In this document: positions 1 through 7,147 of the stretch, in pieces | Layout of the letters: the number at the start of each line of letters is the position of its first letter | How positions within the stretch are numbered: the first letter of the stretch is position 1 | Notes under the pieces: generated by a model | The model's database searches: none | What the model was told of the DNA's origin: nothing | What the model saw: the letters and a program-made list of their open reading frames with translations, nothing else | Position numbers and translations under genes: made by a program | Assembly (NCBI GenBank): GCA_028874365.1 | Contig: JAPPJZ010000072.1 | Location: forward strand, 1-57,680 | From: Chloroflexota bacterium | Lineage (GTDB): Bacteria; Chloroflexota; Dehalococcoidia; Bin125 | Direction: 5' to 3' | DNA length: 57,680 nt

Positions 1-47
1 GCGCAGGCGGGGCCCCACCCTGTGCCCATCGCAGACCCCCCACACGC

Positions 48-234
48 TCCCCATTCTGGTCCCCTCTCCCCCCGCGCAAGCGGGGGGAGATGCCGAAGGC
101 AGAGGGGGGCACCCTCCACACTGCGCTTCCCGCACCCCGAGCGAGATGGCTAGAGCCTGCCCCCGCGAAGGAGCGGGTGAGGCCCCTTCCCCATTCCGGT
201 CCCCTCTCCCCGAGGGAGAGGGTTAGGGTGAGGG
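48..234. repeat. Cluster of G/C-rich hairpin repeats (families A and B)
   Basis: This non-coding stretch holds two repeat units. Family A (about 61-110) is a perfect inverted repeat: 10-base arms 66-75 and 80-89 around a GCAA loop, followed by an ATGCCGAAGGCAGAGG-type tail. Family B (about 201-234) is CCCTCTCCC, a short loop, GGGAGAGGG, then TTAGGGTGAGGG. Both are preceded by a similar CCCCATTC-GGT lead-in. Related copies lie near 2569, 6881, 7033, 7068, 40062 and 56741. An open frame across this region is low-complexity and I do not believe it is a gene. I see nothing else in bases 1-261. Confidence 0.8.
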
Positions 235-261
235 CCCGCTCGCTCCCGATACTGACGAACC

Positions 262-726
262 TCAACCCCGCCGAGAACGCTCCAGATCAGCCGAATCGAT
301 CACGATCGTGAACGGCCCATCATTGACCAGCTCCACCGACATCATCGCTCCGAAAACGCCCGTCTCGACCGGAATCCCCTGCCGGCGCATCGCCTCGGCG
401 AAGTAGTCGCACAGCGGCTCCGCCACGTCAGGCCGGGCTGCCGCCGTGAACCCCGGTCGCCGACCCTTGCGCACATCCGCATGCAGCGTGAACTGGCTAA
501 CGACCAGCGCCGAGCCGCCGATGTCGAGCAGGCTCTCGTTGAACCGACCCTCGGCGTCCGCGAAGATCCGCAGAACCGCAACCTTGGCTGCCAGAGCGTC
601 GGCCTGCAACTCCGTGTCACCGTCCGCCACGCCGACCAGGATCAGTAGTCCCGGACCGATCGCTCCCACGACCTCTGCACCGACCGTCACGGATGCGCGG
701 GTGACGCGCTGCAGCACGACCCTCAT
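262..726 (-). CDS. dtd: D-aminoacyl-tRNA deacylase
   Basis: Cytosolic proofreading enzyme that hydrolyses D-amino acids wrongly esterified to tRNA. The 154-residue length is normal for the family. It begins [13 protein letters not shown], which is typical of Dtd. It has the conserved SQFTL segment in mid-protein and a late NDGPFT segment corresponding to the Gly-Pro motif that excludes L-aminoacyl substrates. It lies 45 bases downstream of the FmdB-type zinc ribbon gene on the same strand, so the two may be co-transcribed. No convincing Shine-Dalgarno sequence precedes the ATG. The assignment rests on recognisable family motifs and is firm. Confidence 0.95.
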   Translation of the reverse strand: MRVVLQRVTRASVTVGAEVVGAIGPGLLILVGVADGDTELQADALAAKVAVLRIFADAEGRFNESLLDIGGSALVVSQFTLHADVRKGRRPGFTAAARPDVAEPLCDYFAEAMRRQGIPVETGVFGAMMSVELVNDGPFTIVIDSADLERSRRG

Positions 727-771
727 GGGGCAACGCCCAACGGCAAATCCCGCTTGAGAATGCTGGTGCCG

Positions 772-1077
772 CTAATCCGCCGTGGCGGCCGACGTCTCGC
801 GCTCGCTGGAACCGGTCCCGTTCGACGACGCGTCCTCGGATTCCGAGCCGCCGTCGCCCTCATCCGCCCGATCCTCGTCGCGGCGCGACTTCCAGTTGCT
901 CTTCTTGCTGTCGGTCGAGTACCAACCGGAGCCCTTGAACACGATCGCCGGAGCGCTGGGAATCCGCTGCAGCGTGTGATCGCACTCCGTGCACGGTTGT
1001 TGCGCCGGAGCGCTCCAGCCTTCCAGCTTCTCGACCGTGTGGCCGCACTCGAAACACTCATACACGTAGCGGGGCAC
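772..1077 (-). CDS. FmdB-family zinc-ribbon protein
   Basis: Small regulatory-type zinc ribbon of the FmdB/putative regulatory protein family; its molecular role is not established. From a GTG start it reads as 101 residues beginning (M)PRYVYEC. Cys8-x2-Cys11 and Cys29-x2-Cys32 form the zinc site, followed by the family hallmark FKGSGWYSTD. The C-terminal 40 residues are a charged, Ser/Glu/Asp-rich tail, probably disordered. I chose GTG at 1077 because GGAGGAA lies six bases upstream on the minus strand and family members start here. A longer frame from 1134 would add 19 unrelated residues. Confidence 0.85.
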   Translation of the reverse strand: MPRYVYECFECGHTVEKLEGWSAPAQQPCTECDHTLQRIPSAPAIVFKGSGWYSTDSKKSNWKSRRDEDRADEGDGGSESEDASSNGTGSSERETSAATAD

Positions 1078-1161
1078 GTACTTCCTCCGCGAAGAACAGC
1101 AGACAACACCACGTAAGCTATCACGAAGCCTCATTCAGTGCGCGTATCCGAAGCACACGCC

Positions 1162-1167
1162 TATACT
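1162..1167 (+). promoter_or_regulatory. Putative -10 box for the rpsB operon
   Basis: TATACT lies in the gap between the divergent FmdB-type gene and rpsB, 69 bases before the chosen rpsB start. It matches the TAnnnT pattern seen before other genes here. No good -35 hexamer is visible at the expected spacing. Confidence 0.45.
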
Positions 1168-1235
1168 CGATCCACAGACCCGCCATATGGGGCGGCTCTG
1201 CCGTGAGTGAACGCCTGAATCATCTGAGGAGCGGG

Positions 1236-1991
1236 ATGACGTCAACGATCTCAATGCGCGACCTGCTGGAGGCCGGAGTCCATTTCGGCCACCAGACCGG
1301 ACGCTGGAATCCAAAAATGGCGCCCTACATCTACGGCGCGCGCAACGGGGTCCACATCCTCGACCTCGCCCAGACCGTCACCAGGCTGCAGGATGCCACC
1401 TCGTTCGTCCAGGAACTCTCCTCCTCCGGACAACAGATCCTCTTCGTCGGCACCAAGCGACAGGCCCAGGACGTCATCCGCAATGAGGCCGACCGCGCCA
1501 ACATGCCCTACGTCGTCACTCGCTGGCTGGGCGGCACTCTGACCAACTTCCAGACCATTCGACAACGCGTCGACTACATGATCGAACTCGAACGCCGCGA
1601 AGAAGCCGGCCAACTCGACCTGCTGCCCAAGAAGGAAGCGCTCAAGCTGCGCGACAAACTCACCCGCCTGCATCGCTACCTGCGCGGCCTGCGCGACATG
1701 ACCTCGCTCCCCGGCGCACTGTTCGTCGTCGACGTCCCGCGCGAGCACATCGCCATCGCCGAAGCCCGCCGCCTGCAGATCCCCATCATCGCCGTCTGCG
1801 ACACCAACTCCGATCCGAATCTGACCGACTTCCCCATCCCCTCCAACGACGACGCGATCCGTGCCGTGAGACTGCTCACCTCGCAGATCGCCGACGCTTG
1901 CCAGGCCGGCGGGATGTTGCGTCAGAGCGCCGTCGAGGGCGACGACACCTACGAGGACGTCCCAGCCGCGGAGCCCGTCCCCGCGGACTGA
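1236..1991 (+). CDS. rpsB: 30S ribosomal protein uS2
   Basis: Structural protein of the small ribosomal subunit, 251 residues. The N-terminus MTSTISMRDLLEAGVHFGHQ and the following RWNPKM and IYGARNGVHILDL stretches are diagnostic of uS2. The mid-protein WLGGTLTNF and late PIIAVCDTNSDPNL motifs are also present. I place the start at ATG 1236 rather than the upstream in-frame GTG at 1203, because GAGGAG ends five bases before 1236 and the family normally begins here. It heads the gene string with tsf, pyrH, frr, uppS, cdsA, dxr and rseP on the plus strand. An acidic, Pro/Ala-rich tail follows the core fold. Confidence 0.97.
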   Translation: MTSTISMRDLLEAGVHFGHQTGRWNPKMAPYIYGARNGVHILDLAQTVTRLQDATSFVQELSSSGQQILFVGTKRQAQDVIRNEADRANMPYVVTRWLGGTLTNFQTIRQRVDYMIELERREEAGQLDLLPKKEALKLRDKLTRLHRYLRGLRDMTSLPGALFVVDVPREHIAIAEARRLQIPIIAVCDTNSDPNLTDFPIPSNDDAIRAVRLLTSQIADACQAGGMLRQSAVEGDDTYEDVPAAEPVPAD

Positions 1992-2051
1992 CCCGCTCGC
2001 CACATTGGCCAATCAACCACTGCCCGACCGACCATTAGAGGAGCAACCAAC

Positions 2052-2546
2052 GTGCCCGTAACGATTGATCAGATCAAGGAGCTGCGCGCCGAGACCGGCG
2101 CCGGCGTCATGGACTGCCGCCAGGCCCTCACCGAAGCCAACGGCGACATCGAACAGGCGCGCCTCGTCCTGCGCGAGAAGGGCATCGCCACCGCCAGCAA
2201 GCGCGCCGACCGCGCCACCGGCCAGGGCCTCATCCACAGTTACATCCACGGCGGCCGAATCGGCGTGCTCGTCGACCTCCGCTGCGAGACCGACTTCGTC
2301 GCCAAGACCGAACCCTTCCAGCAACTCGCTCACGACATCGCCATGCAGATCGCGTCAATGAATCCGGCCGCTGTCTCGTCCGACGATCTCCCCGACGACG
2401 CCGACCCCGATGCCGTCGCGCTGCTCGACCAGGAGTTCATCAAGGACGCCTCCCAGACCATCGCCGACCGAATCAACGACGTGATCGCCTCAATCGGAGA
2501 ACGAATCGAAGTCGCCCGCTTCACCCGCTACGAAATGGGCGAATAA
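2052..2546 (+). CDS. tsf: Elongation factor Ts, short form
   Basis: Guanine-nucleotide exchange factor for EF-Tu. The N-terminal UBA-like module carries the signature LRAETGAGVMDCRQAL and the core has the TDFVAKTEPF motif that inserts beside the EF-Tu nucleotide site. At 164 residues it lacks the second half of the core and the coiled coil of the roughly 280-residue E. coli protein. It resembles the minimal EF-Ts forms of Thermus and Dehalococcoidia. The start is GTG 2052, preceded by AGAGGAG at 2037-2043. It lies 60 bases downstream of rpsB, the usual pairing. Confidence 0.95.
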   Translation: MPVTIDQIKELRAETGAGVMDCRQALTEANGDIEQARLVLREKGIATASKRADRATGQGLIHSYIHGGRIGVLVDLRCETDFVAKTEPFQQLAHDIAMQIASMNPAAVSSDDLPDDADPDAVALLDQEFIKDASQTIADRINDVIASIGERIEVARFTRYEMGE

Positions 2547-2568
2547 CGGCCGACCGAGATACTCTCCT

Positions 2569-2636
2569 CTCCCCCCGCTCCGCGGGGGGAGATGCCGCAA
2601 GCCGGCCCCGCACTTGATGCGGGGGCAGAGGGGGGC
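2569..2636 (+). repeat. Family A hairpin repeat (long variant) before pyrH
   Basis: Inverted repeat with 10-base arms 2569-2578 and 2582-2591 around TCC, then an ATGCCGCAAG tail holding a second small hairpin (CCCCGCA with TGCGGGG). The ATG inside it opens a frame into pyrH and can mislead start prediction. Confidence 0.75.
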
Positions 2637-2669
2637 AAACGTAGTGCCGGTGGCAAACTGAGGCAACCC

Positions 2670-3428
2670 GTGAGCACCCAGGAATCCACACCCCGAGTCG
2701 TCCTCAAGGTCTCCGGCGAGTCGCTCCAGGGCCAGCGCGACTCCGGCATCGACTCCGCCTCGCTCAACGACATCGCACGCCAGATCGTCGAGTGCCGCAA
2801 CCGCGGCGTCGAAATCGGCGTCGTCGTGGGCGGTGGCAATCTCTTCCGCGGCAGACTCGCGAGCCAACTCGGCATGGCCGAGGCCACCGCCCACTACGCC
2901 GGCATGCTCGCCACCATCATCAACGGACTCGCCCTCCAGGACGCCATCGAGGCCGCCGGCGGCGAGGTGCGCACCATGTCCGCCCTGCAGGTCCGACAGG
3001 TCTCCGAAATCTTCATCCGCCGACGCGCCCTCCGCCACCTCGAGAAGGGCCGCATCGTGCTCTGCGTCGGCGGCACCGGCAATCCCTACGTCACCACCGA
3101 CACCGCCGCCGCCCTGCGCGGCATCGAGCTCGACGCCGACCAGCTCCTCATGGGCAAGCACGGCACCGACGGCGTCTACACCGCGGATCCCGCTACCCAT
3201 CCCGACGCCCGACGCTACGCCCGCCTCAACTATCGCGAGGCCTTGCAGCAAAATCTCGGCGTCCTCATGGACGCCTCCGCCCTCGCCCTCTGCGAGGAGC
3301 ATTCCCTGCCCATCGTCGTATTCAACATCGAGACGCCTGACGCTATCGTGAGCACTGTGATCGACGGCCCCAATCTGGAGCAGGCCGGCACCCGCGTCGA
3401 TCACGGAGACACCCTGCTCGCCGGTTGA
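2670..3428 (+). CDS. pyrH: Uridylate kinase (UMP kinase)
   Basis: Phosphorylates UMP to UDP with ATP, the committed step toward UTP and CTP. It belongs to the amino-acid-kinase fold. The N-terminal RVVLKVSGES strand and P-loop, GVVVGGGNLFRG and the C-terminal LPIVVFNIETPDAI are typical UMP kinase segments. The frame extends upstream to an ATG at 2592, but those 26 residues are translated from a family A repeat and are unlike any UMP kinase. GTG 2670 gives a normal 252-residue protein starting VSTQESTPRVV. It lies between tsf and frr, as in most bacteria. Confidence 0.94.
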   Translation: MSTQESTPRVVLKVSGESLQGQRDSGIDSASLNDIARQIVECRNRGVEIGVVVGGGNLFRGRLASQLGMAEATAHYAGMLATIINGLALQDAIEAAGGEVRTMSALQVRQVSEIFIRRRALRHLEKGRIVLCVGGTGNPYVTTDTAAALRGIELDADQLLMGKHGTDGVYTADPATHPDARRYARLNYREALQQNLGVLMDASALALCEEHSLPIVVFNIETPDAIVSTVIDGPNLEQAGTRVDHGDTLLAG

Positions 3429-3473
3429 CCCCGACTCCGGCATCTAGGTCCGGCGCCCAGTCAGGAGCACGAC

Positions 3474-4046
3474 ATGTCCGACAACGAGCTCCTCGACCTC
3501 GCCTTCGACGACGCCGATTCACGTATGAAGGGCGCAGTCAGCGCCCTCGAACGCGACCTCATGGCCATTCGCACCGGCCGCGCCCACACCTCGCTCGTTG
3601 ACCAGATGCGCGTCGACTACTACGGCACCACCATGGCCCTGAACCAACTGGCCACGATCTCCACCCCCGAGGCGCGCCTCATCGCCATCCAGCCCTGGGA
3701 CCGCAACGCGTTCGATCCCATCACCAAGGCCATTCAACAGTCCGACATCGGCATCAATCCCCAGTCCGACGGTATCCTCATCCGCCTCGCCCTGCCCGAA
3801 CTCACCGAGGAGCGCCGCCGCGACCTGGTTAAGGTCGTCCACCAGAAGACCGAGTCGGCCCGCGTCGCCATCCGCAACGTCCGACGCCACATCCACGACG
3901 ACCTCCGACACATGCAGCGCGACGGCGACCTCTCACAGGACGAAGAACGCCGCGCCGAAACACAACTCGACAATCTGACTAGCCAATTCATCGCTAAAGT
4001 TGATGCTGCGGGCAGTCAGAAGGAGCGAGAGCTCCTCGAGGTCTAG
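3474..4046 (+). CDS. frr: Ribosome recycling factor
   Basis: Splits post-termination ribosomes together with EF-G. The 190-residue length is standard. The sequence has the expected helical architecture: an N-terminal helix ending ALERDLMAIRTGRAHTSLVD, the beta-rich domain with RLIAIQPWDRNAFDPI, and long C-terminal helices with LPELTEERRRDLVKVV, the family signature. The ATG is preceded by AGGAG at 3462-3466. It is 45 bases downstream of pyrH, and uppS starts three bases after its stop codon. Confidence 0.97.
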   Translation: MSDNELLDLAFDDADSRMKGAVSALERDLMAIRTGRAHTSLVDQMRVDYYGTTMALNQLATISTPEARLIAIQPWDRNAFDPITKAIQQSDIGINPQSDGILIRLALPELTEERRRDLVKVVHQKTESARVAIRNVRRHIHDDLRHMQRDGDLSQDEERRAETQLDNLTSQFIAKVDAAGSQKERELLEV

Positions 4047-4049
4047 TAC

Positions 4050-4841
4050 GTGTCAACCCCACTCGTTTCCACTGTCTCAGCCCCAGCCCGACCGACCACG
4101 ATTCCCGCCGCAGCCAACGGCGTCCGTCCGCACCCTCCGGCGGAGGTTCCCCACCACGTCGCCGTGATCATGGACGGCAACGGTCGCTGGGCCGCCCAGC
4201 GCGGACTGCGACCCACCGACGGCCACCGCGCCGGCACCGAGAACATCCGCGCCGCCATCGAAGCCTTCGCCGAGCGCGGCGTCCGCTGCCTCACCCTATT
4301 CGCCTTCTCCACCGAGAACTGGAAGCGCCCTCGTCCCGAGGTCCGCGGCCTCATGCGCATCCTCTCCTCCACCATCGACCGCGAAGTCAAGCCCCTACAC
4401 GAAGCCGGAGTCAAGCTCCGCTACATCGGCCGCCTCGATGCCCTCGACGCCCGCCTCCGGCGAAAAATCGACGACGCCATCGCGCTCACCCGTCACAACG
4501 ACCGCATGACCGTCTGCGTCGCCTTCAACTACGGCTCGCGCGCCGAACTGGTCGACGCCGTCCGTCGAATCGTCGCCGACGGCGTCCACCCCGATCAGAT
4601 CACCGAGCGCATGCTCTCCGACTACCTCTACACCAGAGAGCTCCCCGATCCCGACCTGATCATCCGCACCGGCGGCGATCAGCGCGTCTCCAACTTCCTC
4701 CTCTGGCAGGCCGCCTACGCCGAGTACGTCTTCTCCGACACCTACTGGCCCGACTTCTGCGAGCGAGACGTCGACATAGCCCTCGCCGCCTACGCACAGC
4801 GAACCAGAAACTTCGGCGGACGCCCCGCCAATGGCGACTAG
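4050..4841 (+). CDS. uppS: Isoprenyl (undecaprenyl) diphosphate synthase
   Basis: cis-Prenyltransferase that adds isopentenyl units to farnesyl diphosphate to make the C55 lipid carrier. The active-site motif HHVAVIMDGNGRWA (catalytic Asp in MDGNGRW) and GHRAGTENIR lie within residues 30-70. ELPDPDLIIRTGGDQRVSNF and YAEYVFSDTYWPDF close the substrate tunnel. The roughly 30-residue Pro/Ala-rich N-terminal extension is longer than usual. It starts with GTG three bases after the frr stop, with GAGGTC as ribosome binding site. Its last 11 bases overlap cdsA. Confidence 0.95.
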   Translation: MSTPLVSTVSAPARPTTIPAAANGVRPHPPAEVPHHVAVIMDGNGRWAAQRGLRPTDGHRAGTENIRAAIEAFAERGVRCLTLFAFSTENWKRPRPEVRGLMRILSSTIDREVKPLHEAGVKLRYIGRLDALDARLRRKIDDAIALTRHNDRMTVCVAFNYGSRAELVDAVRRIVADGVHPDQITERMLSDYLYTRELPDPDLIIRTGGDQRVSNFLLWQAAYAEYVFSDTYWPDFCERDVDIALAAYAQRTRNFGGRPANGD

Positions 4842-5694
4842 CGCATCTCGTCGCGAACGGCTAATAGCCGGAGGCCTCGGACTCCGACTCGCCAGCGCCG
4901 CCGTCGGCATGCCAATCATCATCGCCGCCATCCTCGTCGGCGGACCCCTCTTCGCCGCCCTGATCGCACTCAGCCTCGCCATCGCTCTGGGCGAGATCGC
5001 CGTGATCGTCAAGCTCGATCTCCGCAGCCCGCTCTTCATCGTCGGCGTCGCTGCGGTTGGCGCGATCATCGGCGTCATCGCCTCAGACGCAAACATCCCC
5101 TTGCTCTGGCCCATCCTCGCTTCCGCCCTCGGCATCACAGGAGCAGCAACGCTCTCCGCAATCCGTTCCGTGCCCGACCCTGAACCGGCTCAACTCAAAC
5201 CAATCCTGATCGGCGGCCTGGCCATGCTTGCGGCAACCGCCTACCTCGCCATCCCCGGCACGACCTTCGTCGCCGTCCGAGCCTCCCATCAGGGCGCCGA
5301 CTGGGTCTTGCTCGCCGTCCTCGCCATCATGTCCGCCGACGCCGCCGCCTACGCCGGTGGACGCCTCCTCGGTCGACACCAACTCGCCCCCTCCGTCTCA
5401 CCCAACAAGACCCTCGAGGGCGCGCTATTCGGCTGGCTCGGAGGATTCGGCGCAACCATCGCCCTCGACCAGATCCTCAACCTCGACGTCGAAATCTGGC
5501 CCCTCGTCCTCCTCGCCCTCGTCTTGCCCGTCATCTCCCAGCTCGGCGACCTCGTCGAATCCCTCTTCAAGCGCGCCATGGACGTCAAGGACTCATCCAA
5601 CCTGATCCCCGGTCACGGCGGCGTCCTCGACCGGCTCGACTCCCTCCTCTTCGGATTGCCCGTCGTATATTTCTTCTTGCAATGGACGACCTGA
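4831..5694 (+). CDS. cdsA: Phosphatidate cytidylyltransferase
   Basis: Integral membrane enzyme that makes CDP-diacylglycerol from phosphatidate and CTP. The 287-residue protein is largely hydrophobic with multiple predicted membrane helices. The C-terminal family signature SLFKRAMDVKDSSNLIPGHG, followed by GVLDRLDS, is intact. It overlaps uppS by 11 bases and dxr by 13 bases, which points to translational coupling through this part of the operon. The uppS-cdsA-dxr order is conserved in many bacteria. Confidence 0.95.
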   Translation: MATSASRRERLIAGGLGLRLASAAVGMPIIIAAILVGGPLFAALIALSLAIALGEIAVIVKLDLRSPLFIVGVAAVGAIIGVIASDANIPLLWPILASALGITGAATLSAIRSVPDPEPAQLKPILIGGLAMLAATAYLAIPGTTFVAVRASHQGADWVLLAVLAIMSADAAAYAGGRLLGRHQLAPSVSPNKTLEGALFGWLGGFGATIALDQILNLDVEIWPLVLLALVLPVISQLGDLVESLFKRAMDVKDSSNLIPGHGGVLDRLDSLLFGLPVVYFFLQWTT

Positions 5695-6845
5695 ACGCCA
5701 AACCCATCAACCTCGTCCTGCTTGGCTCCACCGGCAGCATCGGCCGCCAGACGCTCGATGTCGTCCGCGCCATGCCCGACCGATTCAACATCCTCGGACT
5801 CGCCGCCGGACGCAACCTCGACGCCCTCGAATCCCAGGCCAACGAGTTCAAGCCGAAGTACATCTGGGCCGCCTCCGACGACGAATCCAGGTTGAATCGG
5901 ATCGGTCGTGACAGCGGCGCAGCCGTCACCCCGATGGACCACATGGCCGCCGATCCCGATGGCGACGTGCTCGTCGTCGGCACCGCCGGACGCGCCGGAC
6001 TCGAACCCACCCTCACCTCGCTCGAACGCGGCGGCGCGGTCGCCCTGGCCAACAAGGAAGTCGTCGTCATGGCCGGCCAGCTCGTCCGCGACGCCGTCGA
6101 CCGCGGCGGCGGACAACTCCGCCCCGTCGATTCCGAGCACTCCGCCATCTGGCAATGCCTCTGGGGCGAGGACGACCACGAAATCCGCCGCATCCTGCTC
6201 ACCGCCTCCGGCGGCGCGCTGCGTCATCTCCCCGCCGACCAACTCGCCGACGTCACACCCGAGCAGGCGCTCAACCATCCCACCTGGAACATGGGCGACA
6301 AGATCACGATTGACAGCGCCACGCTGATGAACAAGGGCATGGAGACGATCGAGGCCAAGTGGCTCTTCGACGTGCCCTACGAGCGCGTCGAAATCGTCCA
6401 GCACGCCGAGTCGATCGTCCACTCCCTCGTCGAGTTCGGCGACGGCTCGGTCAAGGCGCAGCTTGGCTATCCCGACATGAAGCTGCCCATCCAGCTCGCG
6501 CTGTCTTACCCGCAGCGGCTCGAACCCACCGTCGAGCCGCTCGACCTCGCCTCCGTCGGCACGCTCAACTTCTCCCGACCCGATCTCGACCGTTACCCCT
6601 GCCTCAAGCTCGCCCAGCAGGCCGGTCGAGCCGGCGGAACCTTCCCCGCCGTCATGGCCGCCGCCGACGAGGTCGCCGTCGAAGCATTCCTCGAACGCCG
6701 CATCGCCTTCACCGAGATCGCCGACTACGTCAATCAGGCCATGGACGCCCACCGCAACACCGCCGACCCCAACATCGAAGCCATCGACGCCGCCGACGCC
6801 TGGGCCCGAGGCTTCACCACCGGCCGAATCGCCGCCGCCGTCTAA
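5682..6845 (+). CDS. dxr: 1-deoxy-D-xylulose 5-phosphate reductoisomerase
   Basis: NADPH-dependent second enzyme of the MEP isoprenoid pathway, converting DXP to MEP. The N-terminal nucleotide motif LLGSTGSIGRQTLDVV is diagnostic. Mid-protein KEVVVMAG and VDSEHSAIWQCL contain the metal-binding Asp/Glu, and TASGGALRHLPADQL forms the substrate loop. WNMGDKITIDSATLMNKGME completes the active site. The 387-residue length is normal. The ATG lies inside the end of cdsA. Together with uppS this suggests isoprenoids made through MEP. Confidence 0.97.
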   Translation: MDDLNAKPINLVLLGSTGSIGRQTLDVVRAMPDRFNILGLAAGRNLDALESQANEFKPKYIWAASDDESRLNRIGRDSGAAVTPMDHMAADPDGDVLVVGTAGRAGLEPTLTSLERGGAVALANKEVVVMAGQLVRDAVDRGGGQLRPVDSEHSAIWQCLWGEDDHEIRRILLTASGGALRHLPADQLADVTPEQALNHPTWNMGDKITIDSATLMNKGMETIEAKWLFDVPYERVEIVQHAESIVHSLVEFGDGSVKAQLGYPDMKLPIQLALSYPQRLEPTVEPLDLASVGTLNFSRPDLDRYPCLKLAQQAGRAGGTFPAVMAAADEVAVEAFLERRIAFTEIADYVNQAMDAHRNTADPNIEAIDAADAWARGFTTGRIAAAV

Positions 6846-6880
6846 CCGCCCCAGCCATCCCCGCACTCCCCGCTCCTACT

Positions 6881-7101
6881 CTCCCCCAGGCATAAGCCGG
6901 GGGGAGATGCCGCAGGCAGAGGGGGGCACACACCCCCAAATCGCTCCTTCCCGCCACGGAAGACCTGCGCCCAGTCCCCAACCCAATCGCCCCGCCAGGC
7001 AAGACTGCAGCCGCCGTCTGATCCCCTCCGGTCCCCTCTCCCTCTGGGAGAGGGCTAGGGTGAGGGTCCCCTCTCCCTTTGGGAGAGGGCTAGGGTGAGG
7101 G
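6881..7101 (+). repeat. Hairpin repeat cluster between dxr and rseP
   Basis: The 302-base gap between dxr and rseP contains one degenerate family A copy (about 6881-6927) and two family B copies in direct tandem (7033-7066 and 7068-7101). The tandem copies differ by a single base in the loop (TCT versus TTT). I see no gene in this gap. The hairpins could attenuate transcription entering rseP, but no T-tract follows them. Confidence 0.75.
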
Positions 7102-7135
7102 TCCCCTTCCCCAATCCGTCCCCCCCCTCCGCTAG

Positions 7136-7141
7136 TACGCT
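7136..7141 (+). promoter_or_regulatory. Putative leaderless promoter -10 box of rseP
   Basis: TACGCT is followed by exactly six bases (GACCCC) and then the ATG of rseP. No Shine-Dalgarno sequence is present. The identical arrangement TACxCTGACCCCATGG precedes ccdA at 21776. Confidence 0.5.
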
Positions 7142-7147
7142 GACCCC

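Noticed and set aside
90-311. Open frame of 73 codons across the first repeat cluster
   Set aside because: It is translated repeat sequence, low in complexity, with no ribosome binding site, and it runs into the end of dtd on the other strand.
2592-2669. ATG at 2592 as the pyrH start
   Set aside because: The added 26 residues come from a family A repeat and do not resemble a UMP kinase N-terminus; GTG 2670 gives the normal length.
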